NCBI GenBank assembly: GCA_019113295.1
Contig: DXHR01000035.1
Coordinates: 62,001 to 126,000, forward strand
DNA from: Candidatus Salinicoccus stercoripullorum
GTDB taxonomy: Bacteria > Bacillota > Bacilli > Staphylococcales > Salinicoccaceae
Direction of reading: 5' to 3'
DNA: 64,000 bases
Part shown: positions 1 to 9,010 of the stretch, one piece after another
Layout of the letters: the number at the start of each line of letters is the position of its first letter
How positions within the stretch are numbered: position 1 is the first letter of the stretch
Notes under the pieces: generated by a model
Told to the model about the DNA's origin: nothing
The model's database searches: none
What the model saw: the letters and a program-made list of their open reading frames with translations, nothing else
Program-made: the position numbers and the translations under genes

Positions 1-35
1 TATCTGCTCGGGGAATCATAATCGCCTACTGAATA

Positions 36-71
36 GAAAAAGGGGCCCGCTTACATAGCGGGCCTCTTTTC
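36..71 (-). terminator. Intrinsic terminator of the leftmost minus-strand operon
   Basis: An 8-base perfect stem (44-51 with 57-64, loop of 5) is followed on the minus strand by CCTTTTTC. It lies just past the stop of the small membrane protein gene that ends at 79. On the plus strand the stem is followed by TCTTTTC, so it may also end transcripts arriving from the left edge. Confidence 0.75.
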
Positions 72-78
72 AGCTCCT

Positions 79-360
79 TTATATATGAAGAAAGTAGGGC
101 TTGGTGAAAACGATCAGCAGTATAAAGAGGAGTGAGGCAATTGAAAGGATGAACAGGGTAAGCGAGAGGCCGGCATGCACTATGCGGCTCTCGTAGAGGT
201 TCGGTCCTGTTTTTACCGCCCGCCACCCTGTAATAAGGGAAATGAGCCCCAGGACGGACCATACATATATATTGAAGAATATAATGCCGTCGTTAATGAT
301 GTAATTGATGAAAAACATAAGCTGCATCAATATCAGCAGTATCAGTATGACCCGTCTCAT
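79..360 (-). CDS. Small membrane protein of unknown function
   Basis: I do not recognise this 93-residue protein. It is almost entirely hydrophobic and reads as three membrane segments (about residues 4-25, 30-48 and 62-88), with a short polar loop around WRAVKTGPNLYESR. The start is supported by an AGGAGG-type site placed normally before the ATG. It is the last gene of a minus-strand run (coiled-coil protein, MFS carrier, 104-residue membrane protein, this gene), 23 bases after the previous stop and just before a terminator. The position suggests an accessory membrane factor of the upstream MFS exporter, but that is inference only. Confidence 0.6.
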   Translation of the reverse strand: MRRVILILLILMQLMFFINYIINDGIIFFNIYVWSVLGLISLITGWRAVKTGPNLYESRIVHAGLSLTLFILSIASLLFILLIVFTKPYFLHI

Positions 361-383
361 GGAACACCTCCTATCCGTTCGGG

Positions 384-698
384 TTATGCCGTGAACAGTA
401 CAATGATGTAAGCGGCAGCCAGCATGATTGTAAATGCATGGATCATGAACAGGCGGTCCCCGTCCCCTTTATATTGCTTGAAACCAGTAATTTCGACCGA
501 TATGAACACGCACAGGCCAAGTGTGAATGTCAGAATACTGCCGGGGCTTTCCATGTTCAGAGATGTGACGGTTGCCAAAAGCAAAAAGGCAATGCCGGCG
601 AGGACTCTCAGGATGTCAAGCATCCGGCTGCGCATGCCCAGTATGGTCACTGCACTGACGAGGAGATACATCAGGAGCATCAGAATCGGCAGAATCAT
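384..698 (-). CDS. Small membrane protein of unknown function
   Basis: This 104-residue hydrophobic protein has three or four probable membrane segments and a single polar loop near its end (FKQYKGDGDR). I do not recognise a family. Its ATG overlaps the TGA of the MFS gene (ATGA arrangement), and a GGAGGAGA site lies inside the end of that gene, so the two are probably translationally coupled. Together with the following 93-residue protein it forms a pair of small membrane proteins carried with the transporter. It could be a transporter subunit or a membrane-stress protein; nothing in the sequence decides. Confidence 0.6.
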   Translation of the reverse strand: MILPILMLLMYLLVSAVTILGMRSRMLDILRVLAGIAFLLLATVTSLNMESPGSILTFTLGLCVFISVEITGFKQYKGDGDRLFMIHAFTIMLAAAYIIVLFTA

Positions 699-1846
699 GC
701 CATTCTCCTCCTTTTCCTATAGTATTGGAATATGAAGTATGTCGAGAATATCGTGAGGGCAGCGCCCACCCAGAACGGAAGGCCGGCTGTAATTACAAAC
801 AGATAGTTGAATACGAGCGGACCGAAAATCCTGCCCAGACTGTCCAGTGAATATGTGGTTGAGGTCAAGCGTCCCATCTCATGCTGTTCCCCCTCTTTGG
901 TGATCTGGGAAGTCAGCAGTGTTTTGACGAATGCATTACCCGACATCAACAGTACGATACATACTCCTGCATAGAGCAGGTTCGGCATGAAAGGCAGCAT
1001 GACGAAGGCAGCCAGTGCCATCGCCTGTCCGATGATCATAACGGGGTATTCCTGACCGTTCTTCAGCCTTCCGATGATGCCTCCCTGCACCCCTGCATTG
1101 AAAATCCCTCCGATAAAGAACAAAATTCCCATCTGGGCCGGGGTGATGTCGATGCGTTCTATGCCGAGAAGCTGGAATGTACTCTCCATCCCGCTCATCG
1201 TCAACATTACAAAGAATGTACAGATGAGAAGGATGCCGACCGGCTGGATGAAATAATCACCGGCAAGTGCAATCCGTTTTTTGGTATAGTGGCCCGGACT
1301 GTATGTTTCCTGCACTTTGATGACGCTGAACAAGAGTGCGCCGACGATGACGCTCGTCGTCATATAGTAGGCGAAGCTCAGACTGATTTCAGCAAGAAGA
1401 CCACCGACGCCCGGTCCGAATATAAAACCGAGTCCGATGCACATTCCGACGAGACCCATGTATCTGGTGCGTTCCTCGCGGGTCGTAATGTCGGCGACCA
1501 TGCTTGTGGTTGCAGTGTAAAGTGCACCCGAAGCGGCACCGCCGATCAATCTGCTTATATATAGAACCCAAAGTACGTCTATGAACATACCGAATAAGAG
1601 AAAGCTGAAACTAAATGCAAGCAGTCCGTAAAGGAGAAGCGGACGACGGCCGAAGCGGTCGCTCAGCCTGCCGAAATACGGCGCTGACAAAAAACTTGCC
1701 AGAGAATAGACCGCAAGCAGCCAGCCCATATGTGTTGTAGAGACTTCCAGCTCTGTGACCAGTTGCGGGATGACCGGAATGATCATGCTGAAGCCAAAAT
1801 ATATTAAAAACTGGATGATCATAATGAGCGAAATCATTTTCTTCAT
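695..1846 (-). CDS. MFS drug/metabolite exporter (DHA1, NorA/Tet-like)
   Basis: Proton-driven transporter of the major facilitator superfamily, 383 residues with about 12 membrane segments. The loop between helices 2 and 3 carries the classic motif A (GRLSDRFGRRP, about residues 60-70). A glycine-rich motif-C-like stretch (GLGFIFGPGVGGLLAE) sits in helix 5, as is usual in antiporter-type MFS exporters. Substrate cannot be read from sequence. The chosen ATG has an AGGAAGTG site 5-6 bases upstream; a GTG three codons earlier overlaps that site and is less likely. It follows the small coiled-coil gene by about 20 bases and overlaps the next gene, so it sits in the middle of an operon. Confidence 0.85.
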   Translation of the reverse strand: MKKMISLIMIIQFLIYFGFSMIIPVIPQLVTELEVSTTHMGWLLAVYSLASFLSAPYFGRLSDRFGRRPLLLYGLLAFSFSFLLFGMFIDVLWVLYISRLIGGAASGALYTATTSMVADITTREERTRYMGLVGMCIGLGFIFGPGVGGLLAEISLSFAYYMTTSVIVGALLFSVIKVQETYSPGHYTKKRIALAGDYFIQPVGILLICTFFVMLTMSGMESTFQLLGIERIDITPAQMGILFFIGGIFNAGVQGGIIGRLKNGQEYPVMIIGQAMALAAFVMLPFMPNLLYAGVCIVLLMSGNAFVKTLLTSQITKEGEQHEMGRLTSTTYSLDSLGRIFGPLVFNYLFVITAGLPFWVGAALTIFSTYFIFQYYRKRRRMA

Positions 1847-1864
1847 GTCGTGCACTTCCTATAC

Positions 1865-2035
1865 TTATTTCTGATTTCTGATTGCTGCTTTAGTGTCGGC
1901 GATTTCCTGTTCGATTTTCTCGAGGCGTTCTTCCATTTTAGATGTATTATTGCCAGTGGATTCAAGTTTTTCCAAATCTCCCTGGATACGGATATACTCA
2001 TTCTTCAGTTCCAGAAGTCTATAATCTAAATCCAT
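1865..2035 (-). CDS. Small coiled-coil protein (SE1832-like)
   Basis: A 56-residue charged protein that reads as one long helix with heptad-like spacing of Leu/Ile (ELKNEY, LEKLES, LEKIEQEIADTKAAI). It resembles the short staphylococcal proteins annotated as SE1832 family, which have no known function; that match is from memory. The ATG is preceded by AAGGTGGTGA at good distance, while an upstream GTG lies inside that site. It is the first gene of the minus-strand operon leading into the MFS exporter. A cytosolic dimer is the likeliest state. Confidence 0.6.
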   Translation of the reverse strand: MDLDYRLLELKNEYIRIQGDLEKLESTGNNTSKMEERLEKIEQEIADTKAAIRNQK

Positions 2036-2123
2036 GAATATCACCACCTTGAATTATAGTTGTATCATATCACAATCATATAGATATGCATAAACGAGTC
2101 GTGACATTTTGTTAACACTCCGT

Positions 2124-2157
2124 AAAAAAACCGGGGTCAGATGAGTCTGCCCCGGTA
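2124..2157 (-). terminator. Intrinsic terminator after the PepSY lipoprotein gene
   Basis: Stem ACCGGGG/CCCCGGT (2130-2136 with 2150-2156) is extended by CAGA/TCTG across a one-base bulge. Seven A residues lie on its left, which is a T-run on the minus strand. It begins about 20 bases past the stop of the lipoprotein gene. Confidence 0.8.
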
Positions 2158-2177
2158 CCTCGCATGTCATTTAATTA

Positions 2178-2960
2178 TCAGTCTTCATCGTCCTCGCTAT
2201 CATCACCGTCATCATTATCAAAATCCGTCTCGATGACGTCCCCTGATTCAGCGTTGATTTTTATATCAGCATCGCCATTATCCGTATTTTTGAGCTCTAT
2301 TTCATACTCCAGGCTGCCGTCATCCTTATCGAGGGACCAGCCTTCAATCTCTCCGTTGCCCCCTGCTTCATCAATTGCTGTCTGGACTGCATCTTCAGCA
2401 GTGATGGCTTCACTGTATTCGAACTGGTCTTCTGAATCGTCATCATCGTCTGTTTCAGTGCTTTCATTAACGACTGACAAGTCTTCGACAGAAAGTTTGA
2501 CTTCATATTCTTCAGAGCCCTGTTCCATATCTACCTTATATACCCATTGGCCATCATCATGGTCCAGTTCGACCTGGATAAGTTCACCGTCAAAGCTTTC
2601 CCTGGCAGTGTCCACTGCCTCCTGGGCGTTGTGGCTGATATCATCCTGCACAATAGTATCACTGGAACTGCCGCCGGAACCTTCTCCTGAATTGTCGCCT
2701 GATGCATTGTCTTCTGAATCATTTCCGTCGCCACTGCTGCCGTCATCATTACTGTCATCCATTTCTTCATCCGGTGAAGTTTCATCTACACTCTCCTCAG
2801 AATTCTCTTCTGAAGATGACTGTTCAGTGTTCTGTCCAGTTTCTTCATTTTCTCCGCTATTGCCGGCAGACTCTTCTTCATTTTCTCCGCCGTTTCCACA
2901 TGCAGCCATGACCAGTCCCGCAGAAAGAAGTACACTTGCGAGTTTATATCTGTATGACAT
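2178..2960 (-). CDS. Acidic lipoprotein with two PepSY domains
   Basis: A 260-residue exported protein. A short signal peptide ends in a lipobox (LVMAAC, Cys about residue 21), so it should be anchored to the outer face of the membrane. Residues about 22-100 are a low-complexity linker made almost only of Glu, Asp, Ser, Gly and Asn. Two PepSY domains follow (about 102-172 and 182-250), each with the usual helix plus sheet pattern (QEAVDTARESF; AEDAVQTAIDEAG). PepSY domains often inhibit peptidases or sense the cell surface. The start used here has a GAAGAGGTGG site; an in-frame start 12 codons earlier lacks one. It is monocistronic, with a terminator behind and a sigma-B-like promoter ahead. 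The partner is unknown. Confidence 0.85.
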   Translation of the reverse strand: MSYRYKLASVLLSAGLVMAACGNGGENEEESAGNSGENEETGQNTEQSSSEENSEESVDETSPDEEMDDSNDDGSSGDGNDSEDNASGDNSGEGSGGSSSDTIVQDDISHNAQEAVDTARESFDGELIQVELDHDDGQWVYKVDMEQGSEEYEVKLSVEDLSVVNESTETDDDDDSEDQFEYSEAITAEDAVQTAIDEAGGNGEIEGWSLDKDDGSLEYEIELKNTDNGDADIKINAESGDVIETDFDNDDGDDSEDDED

Positions 2961-2996
2961 GTTACCACCTCTTCTAAATAATAGTTTAGTAACCAA

Positions 2997-3021
2997 CTTC
3001 CCTTTACGGCATAGTTTAAAC
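2997..3021 (-). promoter_or_regulatory. Candidate sigma-B promoter of the PepSY lipoprotein gene
   Basis: Read on the minus strand: GTTTAA, 13 bases, GGGAAG. This is close to the sigma-B consensus of Bacillus and Staphylococcus (GTTTAA, 12-15 bases, GGGTAT or GGGAAT). It would start transcription some 25 bases before the ATG. The last base of the -10 element deviates. Confidence 0.5.
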
Positions 3022-3108
3022 CGTTCATGTGAAGAAAAACACGTATTGCAATTTTACCTGTAAAAGCGTAAACTGTTTGAGATATGATAGGTGAGGATGG
3101 TGTCGTAA

Positions 3109-3747
3109 TTGAAAAGGAATCTGGCAAAACGCTGGCTTTTTTATGTTGTTGGCCTGATCATTCTTGCATTGGGTATTGCGCTCACAATCAAAGGGCGTCT
3201 TCTCGGATTGAGTTCCTGGGATGTCCTCCATTACGGTCTCTGGCAGACTTTTGGGCTGACGATAGGATCCTGGGCGATCATTACAGGGGCTGTAATTGTC
3301 CTGTTGACTGCCATAGGGATGAAACGCTGGCCTAAAATCGGCGTGTATGTGAATATGATAGCGATTGGTCTGTTCATAGATATCTTTAACTGGCTGATTC
3401 CCGATGTTTATGGATGGGGGGCGCACATTCTGATTTTTACACTCGGTCTTTTTATCATGGCTTTCGGCGTGGCCTTCTATATCACTCCGAACCTTGGCGC
3501 CGGTCCCCGCGATACGCTGATGCTTGTACTTGTCGAGAAATTCAATATGAAGCTGTCGATGGCGCGTAACGTAATGGAATTTGGTGCAGCAGTGGCCGGC
3601 TTCCTTCTTGGCGGCCCGGTATTCATTGGCACGGTGATCATTATCCTCGGTCTCGGCAGGCTGATAGAAGTATTCCTGCCGCTCACCCGGAAGCTCATGG
3701 TCCGATTCCTCGGGGGAGAAGACCCTGAAATCATTAAAGTAATCTAG
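3109..3747 (+). CDS. YczE/YitT-like integral membrane protein
   Basis: A 212-residue membrane protein with five or six membrane segments and the pattern of the YczE family (LGIALTIKGRLLGLSSWDVLH near the N terminus; FYITPNLGAGPRDTLML near residue 125). The two G-x-(G/S)-x(2)-D segments look like an internal repeat. Family members are often found beside transporters or regulators and have no established reaction. The start is a TTG; a GGTGAGG site lies about 11 bases upstream, so the exact start is a little uncertain. It diverges from the lipoprotein gene and precedes the purine permease by 36 bases, so the two may be co-transcribed. Confidence 0.75.
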   Translation: MKRNLAKRWLFYVVGLIILALGIALTIKGRLLGLSSWDVLHYGLWQTFGLTIGSWAIITGAVIVLLTAIGMKRWPKIGVYVNMIAIGLFIDIFNWLIPDVYGWGAHILIFTLGLFIMAFGVAFYITPNLGAGPRDTLMLVLVEKFNMKLSMARNVMEFGAAVAGFLLGGPVFIGTVIIILGLGRLIEVFLPLTRKLMVRFLGGEDPEIIKVI

Positions 3748-3783
3748 CGGCCCAGTTATCCTAATGAAAGAATGGAGATATTC

Positions 3784-5118
3784 ATGAAGAAATATTTTGA
3801 TTTTGAAGGTAATGGAACGAGCTACCGCCGGGAGATCATCGGCGGTCTCACGACATTCCTGTCGATGGCATACATACTTGCGGTCAACCCTTCCGTCCTT
3901 TCCCTGCAGGGTATTGAAGGTATACCTGATTCCATGAAGATGGATATGGGAGCTGTTTTCGTGGCTACAGCCCTGGCTGCGTTTATTGGCTGTATGATCA
4001 TGGGACTGTACGCGAGATACCCCATCGCTCTTGCTCCGGGCATGGGTCTCAATGCATTCTTCGCGTTCACAGTCGTCCTCACTATGGGGATTCCATGGCA
4101 GACTGCGCTGACCGGAGTTCTGTTCTCCGGTGTAATCTTTGCGGTCCTGACCGTTACCGGCCTGCGGGAATACGTCATAAACTCAATACCGATGGAAATG
4201 AAAATGGCGGTCAGTGCCGGAATCGGATTTTTCATCACATTTGTCGGTCTCCAGAGTGCCGGCATCATCACAATGGATGAAGCGACCCTGGTTGGACTGG
4301 GCGCCATTCACGATCCAAAAGTACTGCTTGCTCTCGGAGGACTGGTGATCACAGTCGTGCTGATGGCGAAGAAAGTGCCGGCGGCAATATTCATCGGCAT
4401 GATCATCACCGCTGTAATCGGACTGTTCTTCGGCCTTGTTCCCATGCCTGAAGGCATTGTGGGTTCAGTTCCGAGCATCAAGCCGACTTTCGGTGTCGCA
4501 TTTGATGCGTTCTCAGACCCGGCAGCATTTTTCAATATGCAGTTTCTGATTGTTGTCCTGACATTCCTGTTCGTAGATTTCTTCGATACAGCCGGGACAC
4601 TGGTCGGTGTCGCGAGCCAGGCAAACATGATTAAGGATAATAAACTTCCACGTGGAGACCGTGCGTTGCTTTCCGATTCAATTGCTACTATTACAGGAGC
4701 GATATTCGGTACATCGACAACCACTTCCTATGTCGAATCGACGGCGGGAGTCGCTGCAGGGGCGCGTACAGGTTTTGCAAGTGTGGTCACAGGAGGGCTG
4801 TTCCTGCTCGCCATCTTCCTGTCTCCGCTGATTGTGACATTCACTTCGGAAGTCACAGCGCCGGCACTCATCATTGTCGGTGCACTGATGGTTTCGAATC
4901 TATCCAAGATCCGCTGGGATCAGTTCGAGGTGGCTGTCCCGGCATTCCTGACGATGTTCATGATGCCTTTGACATACAGCATCGCTACAGGGATTGCCAT
5001 CGGCTTCGTGTTCTATCCGATTACAATGATCATGGCAGGCAGAAGAAAAGAGATTCACCCAATGATGTATGCCCTGTTTGTAATCTTCGTTCTGTACTTT
5101 ATATTTATGACGGATTAA
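3784..5118 (+). CDS. pbuG: NCS2 family nucleobase permease (PbuG/AzgA type)
   Basis: Proton-coupled importer of hypoxanthine, guanine or adenine, 444 residues with 12-14 membrane segments. Family landmarks are visible: GLTTFLSMAYILAVNP at the N terminus, ALAPGMGLNAFFAF in an early helix, a FVDFFDTAGTLVGVA segment mid-protein and GTSTTTSYVESTAGVAAGARTG after it. The last two hold the residues that contact the base in this family. The start chosen has GGAGA 6 bases upstream; an ATG four codons earlier overlaps that site. No purine riboswitch is visible upstream. PbuG and adenine-specific PbuO-type paralogues cannot be separated here. Confidence 0.85.
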   Translation: MKKYFDFEGNGTSYRREIIGGLTTFLSMAYILAVNPSVLSLQGIEGIPDSMKMDMGAVFVATALAAFIGCMIMGLYARYPIALAPGMGLNAFFAFTVVLTMGIPWQTALTGVLFSGVIFAVLTVTGLREYVINSIPMEMKMAVSAGIGFFITFVGLQSAGIITMDEATLVGLGAIHDPKVLLALGGLVITVVLMAKKVPAAIFIGMIITAVIGLFFGLVPMPEGIVGSVPSIKPTFGVAFDAFSDPAAFFNMQFLIVVLTFLFVDFFDTAGTLVGVASQANMIKDNKLPRGDRALLSDSIATITGAIFGTSTTTSYVESTAGVAAGARTGFASVVTGGLFLLAIFLSPLIVTFTSEVTAPALIIVGALMVSNLSKIRWDQFEVAVPAFLTMFMMPLTYSIATGIAIGFVFYPITMIMAGRRKEIHPMMYALFVIFVLYFIFMTD

Positions 5119-5130
5119 GCTAAAAAGACA

Positions 5131-5159
5131 TTGTAATTTGTAACTGAATATTGTATAAT
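5131..5159 (+). promoter_or_regulatory. Sigma-A promoter P1 upstream of rpsJ
   Basis: TTGTAA, 17 bases, TATAAT, predicting a start near 5166. It lies directly after the permease gene and about 280 bases before rpsJ. A hairpin with a T-tail lies between this promoter and the genes. Confidence 0.75.
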
Positions 5160-5190
5160 GGACCAGGTTATGAGAAGTCCATGCGAAAGA

Positions 5191-5232
5191 GTGAAAAAAT
5201 CTTGTGTTAACTGTTGATTTTTTCACTTTTTT
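5191..5232 (+). terminator. A/T-rich hairpin with T-tail between the two rpsJ promoters
   Basis: A perfect 11-base stem (5191-5201 with 5216-5226, 14-base loop) is followed by six T. It could end permease transcripts, or attenuate P1. Eight of the eleven pairs are A-T, so it may be leaky. Its right arm overlaps the -35 element of the second promoter. Confidence 0.55.
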
Positions 5233-5242
5233 CATGTATTAT
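5214..5242 (+). promoter_or_regulatory. Sigma-A promoter P2 upstream of rpsJ
   Basis: TTGATT, 17 bases, TATTAT, with a predicted start near 5249. It lies within and just after the hairpin, so its transcripts would escape it. This is probably the main promoter of the ribosomal cluster. Confidence 0.65.
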
Positions 5243-5248
5243 ATCTAA

Positions 5249-5751
<503 letters not shown>

Positions 5752-5774
5752 TATAGCAGGAGGTGCGACTTTCG

Positions 5775-6443
5775 ATGACCAAAGGAATCTTAGGTAAAAA
5801 AGTGGGAATGACTCAGGTTTTCGGTGAAAACGGCGAGCTCATCCCGGTAACAGTAGTAGAAGCAGCAGGCAACGTAGTGTTGCAAAAGAAAACAGAAGAA
5901 GTTGATGGGTACAATGCAGTACAAATCGGTTTCGATGACAAACGTGAATTCTTTGATGGAGCAAGATCAAAGAAATACGCAAACAAGGCTGAAACTGGAC
6001 ATGCTAAAGCTTCAGGTAAAGCCCCTAAGCGCTTCGTACGCGAATTCCGTAACGCTAAAATTGAGGAATATGAAGTCGGTCAGGAAATTAGCGTTGATAT
6101 TTTCCAAGCGGGAGATAAGATCGATGTGACCGGGACGTCAAAAGGTAAAGGTTTCCAAGGCGTAATGAAACGTCATAATTTCAAAGGTGGTCCCGCTACT
6201 CACGGCTCTCGTTTTCATAGAACAACGGGGTCATTAGGGACCATAGCAAAAAATGACGGAATGCATGTCTTCAAAGGAAAAAAAATGCCTGGACGCATGG
6301 GTGGAGAAACAGTAACGCTTCAGAATCTTGAAATCGTCAAAGTGGATGCAGAGAGAAACGTTCTACTTGTTAAAGGTAACGTTCCCGGCCCACGTAAAGG
6401 ATATTTGAAAATCGCAGCAGCATTTAAAAAAGGTGTTAAATAA
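5775..6443 (+). CDS. rplC: 50S ribosomal protein L3
   Basis: Early-assembly large-subunit protein next to the peptidyl transferase centre. 222 residues from the ATG that follows AGGAGGTGCGA by a normal distance; an in-frame GTG four codons earlier lies within that site. The N terminus [15 protein letters not shown] and the central loop around [10 protein letters not shown] are diagnostic. It lies between rpsJ and rplD in the canonical order. Confidence 0.98.
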   Translation: MTKGILGKKVGMTQVFGENGELIPVTVVEAAGNVVLQKKTEEVDGYNAVQIGFDDKREFFDGARSKKYANKAETGHAKASGKAPKRFVREFRNAKIEEYEVGQEISVDIFQAGDKIDVTGTSKGKGFQGVMKRHNFKGGPATHGSRFHRTTGSLGTIAKNDGMHVFKGKKMPGRMGGETVTLQNLEIVKVDAERNVLLVKGNVPGPRKGYLKIAAAFKKGVK

Positions 6444-6468
6444 TAGATAAGGAAGGAGGATTTAACAC

Positions 6469-7092
6469 ATGGCAAGCTTAGATGTTTTATCAAAAGAGGG
6501 AACTAAAGTTAATTCTATAGACCTCAACCAGGAAATTTTCGGCATCGAACCCAACCAGCATGTACTGTTCGAAGCTGTAAACCTACAACGTGCGTCACTC
6601 AGACGTGGAACACATTCTGTTAAGAACCGTTCGGCAGTGCGCGGCGGCGGTAAAAAACCTTTCAGACAAAAAGGTACCGGTAACGCACGTCAGGGTACAA
6701 TCCGTGCCCCTCACTATCGTGGCGGCGGAGTAGTATTCGGACCGACTCCAAGAAGCTATTCTTACAAAATGCCTAGAAAAATGCGCCGTCTGGCACTTCG
6801 GTCAGCACTTTCCGCGAAAGTGAACGAAGAAGCATTCACAGTCGTTGAAGACTTCACGATGGATGCGCCAAAAACAAAAGATTTCCTCGCAATCCTGGAA
6901 AATCTTGAAGCGAGCAAAAAGGTACTTCTTGTACTCGGAAGCGAAGATGTAAATATTGAACTTTCATCCCGTAACCTGCAGGGCGTCACTATCTTGACTC
7001 CGCAGCAGCTCAATGTACTCGACATCCTTTCTGCTAACCGTGTTATTTTCACTGAAGGTGCTATCAATAAAGCAGAGGAGGTGCTTCTGTAA
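6469..7092 (+). CDS. rplD: 50S ribosomal protein L4
   Basis: Large-subunit protein lining the exit tunnel, and in E. coli the translational repressor of the S10 operon. 207 residues. The long basic loop about residues 40-95 ([20 protein letters not shown] onward) is the tunnel extension where macrolide-resistance changes occur, and it looks intact. The stop overlaps the start of rplW by one base, so the two are coupled. It may bind the rpsJ leader, but that is not shown by sequence. Confidence 0.97.
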   Translation: MASLDVLSKEGTKVNSIDLNQEIFGIEPNQHVLFEAVNLQRASLRRGTHSVKNRSAVRGGGKKPFRQKGTGNARQGTIRAPHYRGGGVVFGPTPRSYSYKMPRKMRRLALRSALSAKVNEEAFTVVEDFTMDAPKTKDFLAILENLEASKKVLLVLGSEDVNIELSSRNLQGVTILTPQQLNVLDILSANRVIFTEGAINKAEEVLL

Positions 7093-7364
7093 TGGATGCA
7101 CGCGATATCATTCAACGCCCGGTAATCACTGAGCGTTCTGCTGACTTGATGTCTTCTGACAAGTATACGTTTGACGTAAATGTCAGAGCGAACAAGACAC
7201 AGGTAAAATATGCAATTGAAGAGATTTTCGATGTAACAGTCGAAAAAGTGAACATTATGAATTATAAGCCGAAGAAAAAACGCATGGGGCGTTACAGCGG
7301 CTACACTAAGAGAAGAAGAAAAGCAATCGTAACACTTAAAGAAGGCTCTATTGAAATCTTCTGA
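7092..7364 (+). CDS. rplW: 50S ribosomal protein L23
   Basis: Exit-site protein and docking point for trigger factor and the signal recognition particle. 90 residues, normal for the family. It starts [15 protein letters not shown] and contains the basic loop [18 protein letters not shown]. Its ATG shares a base with the rplD stop, and GAGGAGGT sits inside the rplD end. Confidence 0.97.
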   Translation: MDARDIIQRPVITERSADLMSSDKYTFDVNVRANKTQVKYAIEEIFDVTVEKVNIMNYKPKKKRMGRYSGYTKRRRKAIVTLKEGSIEIF

Positions 7365-7401
7365 TAGAAGAGCCGATATACCATTAAGGAGGTAAAACGA
7401 G

Positions 7402-8232
7402 ATGGCGATTAAAAAATATAAGCCGACCACGAACGCTCGTCGTAATATGACTGGTTCCGACTTTGCAGAAATTACATCCACAACGCCGGAACGCACATTA
7501 TTACAGCCGCTTCCGAAAAAAGCGGGACGCAACAACCAGGGTAGAATGACAGTTCGTCATAAAGGTGGGGGACATAAGCGTCAATACCGTGTGATTGACT
7601 TCAAACGTATCAAAGACGGTGTACCAGGCCGTGTTGCAACAATAGAGTACGATCCAAACCGTTCAGCAAACATTGCACTTGTTGTATATGCAGACGGTGA
7701 AAAGAGCTACATCCTTGCACCTAAAGGTGTAACAGTGGGACATGAAATCATGAGTGGACCGGATGCGGATATCAAAACAGGTAACGCAATGGCACTTCAG
7801 GATATCCCGGTTGGTACTACAGTACACAATATCGAACTTAAACCAGGAAGAGGCGGCCAGCTTGTAAGGTCTGCAGGCACAAACGCACAGGTTCTTGGTA
7901 AAGAAGGTAAATATGTACTTGTAAGACTCCGTTCAGGTGAAGTCCGCATGATCCTTGCAACTTGCCGTGCAACAATCGGTTCTGTCGGCAATGAACAGCA
8001 CGAACTGATCAATGTCGGTAAAGCCGGTCGTTCCAGATGGAAAAGACAGCGTCCTACAGTCCGCGGTTCTGTAATGAACCCTAACGATCACCCACACGGT
8101 GGTGGTGAAGGGCGTGCTCCAATCGGACGTCCATCACCAATGTCACCTTGGGGCAAACCGACTCTCGGCAAGAAAACCCGCCGAGGCAAAAACCGCTCTG
8201 ATAAGCTGATCGTAAGAAAGCGTAAGAAATAA
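7402..8232 (+). CDS. rplB: 50S ribosomal protein L2
   Basis: Core large-subunit protein needed for subunit joining and peptidyl transfer. 276 residues. The C-terminal segment [17 protein letters not shown] contains the His essential in other bacteria (His229 by E. coli numbering), and the [20 protein letters not shown] tail is complete. It follows rplW after 37 bases, with an AAGGAGG site. Confidence 0.98.
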   Translation: MAIKKYKPTTNARRNMTGSDFAEITSTTPERTLLQPLPKKAGRNNQGRMTVRHKGGGHKRQYRVIDFKRIKDGVPGRVATIEYDPNRSANIALVVYADGEKSYILAPKGVTVGHEIMSGPDADIKTGNAMALQDIPVGTTVHNIELKPGRGGQLVRSAGTNAQVLGKEGKYVLVRLRSGEVRMILATCRATIGSVGNEQHELINVGKAGRSRWKRQRPTVRGSVMNPNDHPHGGGEGRAPIGRPSPMSPWGKPTLGKKTRRGKNRSDKLIVRKRKK

Positions 8233-8289
8233 AGTAACCATAGTGTGCGGATGATAAATCCGCACGCATTATTGGAAGGAGGCGCCTAA

Positions 8290-8568
8290 ATGGCTCGCAG
8301 TCTTAAAAAAGGACCTTTCGTTGACGGACACCTCATGAAAAAGGTTGAAGCGAACAACGAAAGCAACAAAAAAAGTGTAATCAAAACATGGTCTCGCCGT
8401 TCCACAATCTTCCCTAACTTCATCGGACAGACAATCGCCGTATACGACGGACGTAAACATGTGCCGGTATATGTAACAGAAGACATGGTCGGACATAAGC
8501 TTGGAGAATTCGCTCCAACAAGAACGTACAGAGGTCATGGAAATGACGATAAGAAAACAAGAAGATAA
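8290..8568 (+). CDS. rpsS: 30S ribosomal protein S19
   Basis: Small-subunit head protein contacting S13 and the A-site finger. 92 residues, with the family core [18 protein letters not shown] and the motif [19 protein letters not shown]. The 57-base gap after rplB contains an imperfect TGTGCGGAT/ATCCGCACG hairpin without a T-run, so read-through is expected. Confidence 0.97.
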   Translation: MARSLKKGPFVDGHLMKKVEANNESNKKSVIKTWSRRSTIFPNFIGQTIAVYDGRKHVPVYVTEDMVGHKLGEFAPTRTYRGHGNDDKKTRR

Positions 8569-8599
8569 GTTAAAGACGGTATAAAAGGAGGAACGAAAG

Positions 8600-8989
8600 A
8601 TGCAAGCGAAAGCAGTTGCTAAAACAGTCAGAATTGCTCCACGCAAAGCGAGAATGGTACTCGACCTTATCCGCGGAAAAGAAGTTGGAGAAGCGATCGC
8701 GATTCTTAACCTGACTAACAAAAGAACTTCGCCGGTAGTTGAGAAAGTACTCAAATCAGCCGTAGCGAACGCTGAACATAACTATGACATGGACATCGAC
8801 AGCTTGGTAGTATCTGAAGCATACGCTGACGAAGGTCCGACATTGAAACGTTTCCGTCCACGTGCACAAGGGCGCGCAACAAAAATCAACAAGCGTACGA
8901 GCCACATCACAATCGTAGTTTCAGAAGCTGTGTATGAGGAACCGGCTGCAGAAGAAACTGAAGAAAACAAAGTGGAAGAAAACGCATAA
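8600..8989 (+). CDS. rplV: 50S ribosomal protein L22 with acidic tail
   Basis: Assembly protein whose long hairpin lines the exit tunnel. The core is ordinary ([20 protein letters not shown], tunnel hairpin near [20 protein letters not shown]). The protein is 129 residues, a dozen or more longer than the usual 110-117, because of an acidic C-terminal extension ([17 protein letters not shown]). Such tails occur in several Firmicutes and may suit a salt-tolerant cytoplasm. Confidence 0.97.
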   Translation: MQAKAVAKTVRIAPRKARMVLDLIRGKEVGEAIAILNLTNKRTSPVVEKVLKSAVANAEHNYDMDIDSLVVSEAYADEGPTLKRFRPRAQGRATKINKRTSHITIVVSEAVYEEPAAEETEENKVEENA

Positions 8990-9010
8990 AACCACAAGGA
9001 GGGAATTAAT

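Noticed and set aside
881..1564. Plus-strand frame of 227 codons inside the MFS gene
   Set aside because: Composition rich in Cys, His and Asp without any recognisable fold; antisense shadow of a clear 12-helix transporter.
2164..3063. Long plus-strand frame (299 codons, Ser-rich) opposite the PepSY lipoprotein
   Set aside because: It is the mirror of an acidic Glu/Asp/Ser-rich gene; it has no ribosome site, and the lipoprotein frame has a signal peptide, domains, start site and terminator.
3784..5118. A purine riboswitch before the permease
   Set aside because: Only 36 bases separate it from the preceding gene, and no conserved purine-riboswitch core is present there.
6762..7535. Minus-strand frame of 257 codons across rplD, rplW and rplB
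   Set aside because: It crosses three certain ribosomal genes and the codon bias follows the plus strand.
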